Assembly (NCBI RefSeq): GCF_001665605.1
Contig: NZ_LZSV01000046.1
Coordinates: 1-64,000, forward strand
Length of the DNA stretch: 64,000 nt
Direction: 5' to 3'
Origin: Mycobacterium sp. 852014-50255_SCH5639931
GTDB lineage: Bacteria > Actinomycetota > Actinomycetes > Mycobacteriales > Mycobacteriaceae
The notes beneath the pieces were generated by a model, which saw nothing but the letters and a program-made list of their open reading frames with translations, did no database searches and had not been told where the DNA came from. Both the position numbers and the translations under genes were made by a program. This document shows positions 60,496 to 64,000 of the stretch, piece after piece (the first letter of the stretch is position 1; every line of letters starts with the position of its first letter).

Positions 60496-61665
60496 TCAGT
60501 TGGCCGGCGCCAGAATCAGCCCGCTGGTGGGTACCCCGGTGCCCGAGGTGACCAAGACATGTTCGACGTTGTCGACCTGGTTGTAGGACGTGCCGCGCAC
60601 CTGGCGCACCCCCTCGGTGATGCCGTTCATGCCGTGGATGTAGGCCTCGCCGAGCAGGCCGCCGTTGGTGTTGATCGGGAACTCCCCACCCAGCGACAGC
60701 CGCTCGACGGTGGCGAAGTCCTTCGCCTCGCCGCGCCCGCAGAACCCGAGCTCTTCGAGCTGGGTGAATACGAACGGCGTGAAATGGTCGTAGATGAACG
60801 CGGTTTGGATGTCTTGCGGCTTGAGCCCCGAGTCGCGCCACAGCCTGTTGGCCACCACGCCCATCTCGGGCAGGCCGGTGATGTCGTCGCGGTAGTAGCT
60901 GGTCATCATCTCGCCGTTGGCGGCCGCGCCCTGGGCGGCCGCGGTGATGATCGCCGGCGGCTGGCGCAGGTCGCGCGCACGCTCGGCGCTGGTGACGACG
61001 AGCGCGACCCCGCCGTCGCTTTCCTGACAGCAATCCAGCAGGCGCAGCACCGGTTCGACGATCCAACGCGAATTCTGGTGGTCTTCCAGCGTGATCGGGC
61101 GCTGGTAGAACCAGGCATCGGGATTGCGGGCCGCGTGCGCGCGGTCGACGACCGCGATGCGGCCGAAGTCCTCGTTGGTGACCCCGTACGTCGACATGTA
61201 GCGCTGGGCGTGCATCGCGACCCACGCTGCGGGAGTCAGCAATCCGAACGGTGCGTAGTGCGCCATGAACAACGGTGTTTCCGCCATGCTGCGTCCGCTG
61301 CCGCCGAACCGGAAACCGGACCGCTCGTTGAAGGCGCGCCAGCACACCACGACGTCGGCGACGCCCGTCGCGACGGCCATCGCGGCGTGCACCACGGTGC
61401 CGGCGGCGGCGCCCCCGCCGTGGTGGACGCGGGAGAAGAAGCTCAGGTCGCCGATCCCCACGTTGCGCGCGATGTCGATCTCGTCGCTGGAGTCCATGGT
61501 GAACGTGACCATGCCGTCGACGTCACCGGGTGCCAGGCCGGCGTCGTCGAGCGCGGCGCTGACCGCCTCGCACGCCAATTGGAGTTCGCTGCGGCCGGAT
61601 TCCTTGGAGAACTCGGTCTGGCCGATCCCGACGATGGCCGCGGCACCGGGCAGCGAGCCGCTCAC
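60496..61665 (-). CDS. Thiolase-fold lipid-transfer protein (Ltp/SCP-x thiolase type)
   Basis: This is a 389-aa thiolase-like protein (AAAIVGIGQTEFSKESGRSE; RVHHGGGAAAGTVVHAAMAV; NTNGGLLGEAYIHGMNG). The GTG at 61665 overlaps the MaoC stop. In M. tuberculosis Ltp2 with a DUF35 partner is an aldolase cleaving the hydrated steroid side chain. The neighbouring MaoC, ACAD and DUF35 genes give the same set, so an aldolase role is likely. Substrate not proven; a steroid-like or branched acyl-CoA is possible. Confidence 0.9.
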   Translation of the reverse strand: MSGSLPGAAAIVGIGQTEFSKESGRSELQLACEAVSAALDDAGLAPGDVDGMVTFTMDSSDEIDIARNVGIGDLSFFSRVHHGGGAAAGTVVHAAMAVATGVADVVVCWRAFNERSGFRFGGSGRSMAETPLFMAHYAPFGLLTPAAWVAMHAQRYMSTYGVTNEDFGRIAVVDRAHAARNPDAWFYQRPITLEDHQNSRWIVEPVLRLLDCCQESDGGVALVVTSAERARDLRQPPAIITAAAQGAAANGEMMTSYYRDDITGLPEMGVVANRLWRDSGLKPQDIQTAFIYDHFTPFVFTQLEELGFCGRGEAKDFATVERLSLGGEFPINTNGGLLGEAYIHGMNGITEGVRQVRGTSYNQVDNVEHVLVTSGTGVPTSGLILAPAN

Positions 61666-62117
61666 GCGGCCGTCCCGTCGCGCAGGCTCAGGATCGCGGT
61701 GCCCGAGACGTGATCGCCAAGGCTGTTGGAGCCCTTGAACGTCACCTCGACGAAGTTCTCCCCATCGGTGCCTTCTGTCTTGCCGGTGACGGTGCCGGTG
61801 AAGCGCAGCGGATCGTCGGGAAAGCACGGCACGCCAAGGCGGATCGACAGCTTGTTGACCATCGCTTCCGGCCCGGCCCAGTCGGTGAGGAACCGCACGC
61901 AGTAGCCGTTGGTGGTGAGAATGTTCATGAACAGGTTGGGCGAGCCCTGCTTGTTGGCGTAGTCGCGGTCGTGGTGCACGGGCATGAAGTCGCGGGTGGC
62001 GATCGCGCCCGCGACGATCATCGTTGTGGTGATGGGGATCTCGAGTGGGGTGACCCCGTCCCCAACGGAGATGTCTGCCCAGCGCAGGGTGGTGGTGCGG
62101 CTCGCGGTGGTCGTCAT
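61662..62117 (-). CDS. MaoC-like hydratase (ChsH1-like)
   Basis: This is a 151-aa single hot-dog-fold protein (TRDFMPVHHDRDYANKQGSP; NLFMNILTTNGYCVRFLTDW). The conserved Asp/His of MaoC hydratases appear in DFMPVHHD. It lies between the ACAD and Ltp-type genes, overlapping both (TGATG and GTGA). In the steroid pathway ChsH1 pairs with the MaoC domain of ChsH2 to hydrate an enoyl-CoA; here the partner would be the MaoC protein at the right edge. Confidence 0.88.
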   Translation of the reverse strand: MTTTASRTTTLRWADISVGDGVTPLEIPITTTMIVAGAIATRDFMPVHHDRDYANKQGSPNLFMNILTTNGYCVRFLTDWAGPEAMVNKLSIRLGVPCFPDDPLRFTGTVTGKTEGTDGENFVEVTFKGSNSLGDHVSGTAILSLRDGTAA

Positions 62118-63226
62118 CAATGTCCTTCCGAATACGTTGCGCCGAGGTGGGCCAGCTGTGCGGTAGCCGGGCCGAGCGTGAGCTCGTTGTGCTTGGCCCA
62201 CAGGAAATAGCGGTGCAGGGGATAGGTGGCGTCGATGCCGATGCCGCCATGGACGTGCTGGGCGGTGGCGGCGACGCGGGCCCCTGCCTCGGCGGCCCAA
62301 AACTTCGCGATGCGCGCGGCGCGGTCGGCGGGCCGTCCGTGCGCGACCAGCCACGCCGCGTGCCACGTGGTCCACCGGATGGCTTCGACGTCGATGAACG
62401 CGTCGGCCATCCGCTGCTGCACGGCCTGAAAGCTGCCGATGGGCCGGCCGAATTGCTCGCGGCCCGTGGTGTATTCGGCCGCGATCCGCAGGGCTCGCTC
62501 CGCGACGCCGAGCTGAATCGCGCACAGCCCGACCAGCGCGCGGGTGTGCAGCGACTCGAGCAGGCCTGTCCCGACGATCAGGTCGGCGTCCGAAACCGTT
62601 GCGCCATCGAGATACACGTCCGCGTGTGGTTCGCGGTTGGTGGTCGCCGCCGGCCGGATCTCGACGCCGTGGGCGTCGGCCGCCACCAGGAACAGGCCGG
62701 CCTCACCGCCGTCCATGGCGGCCGGGATCAACACGGTGTCGGCGAGTTGGGCGGCCGGAACCAGCTCCTTGGTGCCGTCGAGCCGCCAATTGCCGCCGTC
62801 GCGTCGCGCGGTGGTGGCGGGAGTCGTCGCGTCGGAGCGGCCCGGCTCGGCCAGACCCGCGGTCAGGATGCGGCTTCCGGCGACGACGCCCGGCAGAAAG
62901 CGTTGCTGCTGTTCGGGATTGCCGTGCCTTGCGATGGGGTCGGCCCCCAGCGCCAGCGTCGCCCAGGCCGGTACCGGAGCCACCGCCCAGCCCACCTCGG
63001 CCAGCAGCACCCCGAGCTCGACGAAGCCGCCGCCGTTACCGCCCACCGACTCCGGCAGCGCGGTGCCCAGCAGGTCGATGGCCGCCAGCTCTTTCCACAG
63101 TGCTTCGTCGAAGCGGGTGTCGCCGGCTTCCAACTCGGTCAGGCGCTCTGGCGTGGCGCGTCGCTCGAGGAGGCCGCGGGCGAGCTTGGAGATGGTCTCC
63201 TGCTCTTCGGTGAAGGTGAAGTCCAT
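62117..63226 (-). CDS. Acyl-CoA dehydrogenase family protein
   Basis: This is a 369-aa acyl-CoA dehydrogenase (MDFTFTEEQETISKLARGL; EYTTGREQFGRPIGSFQAVQ; AQHVHGGIGIDATYPLHRY). No obvious catalytic Glu is seen at the usual place, so it may be one half of an alpha2beta2 ACAD of the ChsE1-ChsE2 type, whose partner would lie outside this window. It is in a tight operon with the MaoC and Ltp genes. It would make the enoyl-CoA hydrated by the MaoC pair. Confidence 0.9.
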   Translation of the reverse strand: MDFTFTEEQETISKLARGLLERRATPERLTELEAGDTRFDEALWKELAAIDLLGTALPESVGGNGGGFVELGVLLAEVGWAVAPVPAWATLALGADPIARHGNPEQQQRFLPGVVAGSRILTAGLAEPGRSDATTPATTARRDGGNWRLDGTKELVPAAQLADTVLIPAAMDGGEAGLFLVAADAHGVEIRPAATTNREPHADVYLDGATVSDADLIVGTGLLESLHTRALVGLCAIQLGVAERALRIAAEYTTGREQFGRPIGSFQAVQQRMADAFIDVEAIRWTTWHAAWLVAHGRPADRAARIAKFWAAEAGARVAATAQHVHGGIGIDATYPLHRYFLWAKHNELTLGPATAQLAHLGATYSEGH

Positions 63227-63235
63227 GAGTTCCGC

Positions 63236-63634
63236 CTAGGTGGCCGGCCGGAACTGGTGCAGCACCAGGTCGTTATCGAAGCTCTGGTAGTACACCTCGA
63301 CCGGCATCCCGGTTGTAACGTCGGCCGGGTGGATGCCGGTCAGGTTGGACACCAGCCGCACGCCCTCCTCGAGTTCCACCAGCACGACGACGTAGGGATA
63401 CTCGAAGAACGGAAACTTCGGCTCGTGCGGCATCACGTAGCTGTAGACCGTGCCGCGGCCCGACGACTCGACGGTGCCCCAGTCCAGGGAACGGCAGTGC
63501 GGGCACATCGGGCGCGGCGGGTGGCGCAGCTGCCCGCATCCGCCGCAGCGTTGGATCAGAAGCTTGTTGTCCCGCAATCCATTCCAGAAGAACTCGGTGT
63601 CCGGGGTAATGGCCGGCGCCAGGCGGGTCGCCAT
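63236..63634 (-). CDS. DUF35 OB-fold protein (acyl-CoA-binding, Ltp partner)
   Basis: This is a 132-aa DUF35 protein. Its zinc-ribbon pattern is CGGCGQLRHPPRPMCPHC at about residues 30-47, followed by an OB-fold domain (GRGTVYSYVMPHEPKFPFFE; VEVYYQSFDNDLVLHQFRP). In the steroid pathway the DUF35 domain of ChsH2 binds Ltp2 to form the aldolase. Here it is a separate gene directly after a MaoC gene (TGATG overlap), as if ChsH2 were split in two. Confidence 0.9.
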   Translation of the reverse strand: MATRLAPAITPDTEFFWNGLRDNKLLIQRCGGCGQLRHPPRPMCPHCRSLDWGTVESSGRGTVYSYVMPHEPKFPFFEYPYVVVLVELEEGVRLVSNLTGIHPADVTTGMPVEVYYQSFDNDLVLHQFRPAT

Positions 63635-64000
63635 CAGCGCTCCGGCCTGAATCGCAGCACCCGGAATCGCTGCCTTCCCAGGACCTCGCCGTTCTGGTCG
63701 GTGTAGGTCGTCAGCCAGGTCAGGAAGAAGCCGGTGCCCAGCGCCGTCTTCTTCTCCTCGGAAACCGATTCGTACACCGTCGTCGCGCTGATGACGTCGC
63801 CCAGTCGCGGGTAGCGCTCGATCTCGAACTCCGAGTTGGTCGCCACCGTGCTGGTGTACCCGGCCGCGTCGAGGAATGCCGTTGGATTGCTTTTGATTTC
63901 GATGGGTGCGCCACCACGCTCGCCGATGCCCTCCAGGAGCGGCGACGGCATCGTCCAGGTCTGCAGCATCACCGGCGGCGACACGATGCCGCCGAACCGC
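63634..64000 (-). CDS. MaoC-like (ChsH2 N-domain-like) protein, partial at right edge
   Basis: This is the C-terminal part of a hot-dog-fold protein that continues beyond the window. The visible frame reads RFGGIVSPPVMLQTWTMPSP, then TSTVATNSEFEIERYPRLGD and ENGEVLGRQ-type residues, ending RFRVLRFRPER. It resembles the MaoC domain of ChsH2, which pairs with ChsH1. It overlaps the DUF35 gene by one base. The first GTG seen (63984) is internal, since the frame stays open to the edge. Confidence 0.85.
   Translation of the reverse strand, partial: RFGGIVSPPVMLQTWTMPSPLLEGIGERGGAPIEIKSNPTAFLDAAGYTSTVATNSEFEIERYPRLGDVISATTVYESVSEEKKTALGTGFFLTWLTTYTDQNGEVLGRQRFRVLRFRPER

Noticed and set aside
1..64000. 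CRISPR arrays, tRNA or rRNA genes, prophage or insertion sequences
   Set aside because: No regularly spaced repeats, cloverleaf or rRNA sequence, integrase or intact transposase was seen on reading either strand.

Overview
The window is high-GC DNA with mycobacterial gene content: mce/yrbE, mmpL, pimE, mshB, fbiC, lpqW, typA and narGHJI. From about 13.2 kb to 57.9 kb the gene order follows, from memory, the Mycobacterium tuberculosis H37Rv stretch Rv1141c-Rv1188, with local gains and losses. I would place it in a slow-growing, non-tuberculous Mycobacterium, but the species cannot be fixed from this sequence. No rRNA, tRNA, CRISPR array or intact insertion sequence was seen.

Layout. (1) 1-4.5 kb, minus strand: the promoter-proximal half of an mce lipid-import operon (yrbEA, yrbEB, mceA, mceB and the start of mceC). 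(2) 4.5-6.3 kb: decayed DNA with a broken TetR gene and a CBS-like remnant. (3) 6.3-13.2 kb: a thiolase/crotonase pair, an FAD oxidoreductase with an isoprenylcysteine-type methyltransferase, an SDR with a CPBP protease, and an SDR-DUF2867 protein. (4) 13.2-23.5 kb: a crotonase, mcr, an SDR, an unsplit mmpL13, a methyltransferase, a sirtuin/GntR pair and small conserved genes. (5) 23.5-27.5 kb: two secreted Ala/Pro-rich proteins, pimE, a pterin dehydratase and mutT2. (6) 27.9-34.6 kb: narGHJI nitrate reductase. (7) 34.8-46.5 kb: typA, lpqW, a TetR gene, mshB, a small ORF coupled to a membrane protein, fbiC, an MDMPI-family protein, a TB8.4-like protein, fdxC and dapC. No PE/PPE genes were recognised here. 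(8) 46.6-53.6 kb: an APC permease with a C-terminal OB-like domain, a dead fragment of a mas-like polyketide synthase, a cysC-sat-hypothetical sulfate-activation operon, and fadD21. (9) 53.6-57.9 kb: the proline catabolic genes pruC/pruA/pruB. (10) 57.9-64 kb: an MBL-fold protein, then a minus-strand operon (split MaoC and DUF35, acyl-CoA dehydrogenase, MaoC, Ltp-type thiolase, zinc alcohol dehydrogenase, TetR) resembling the steroid side-chain hydratase/aldolase module.

The most interesting points are the stand-alone PAPS-forming operon beside the relic of the pks3-type lipid locus, the permease-OB fusion, the split ChsH2-like module, two unannotated small-ORF arrangements (16.1 kb and 40.25 kb), several palindromic or direct-repeat operator candidates, and an intergenic palindromic element present twice.
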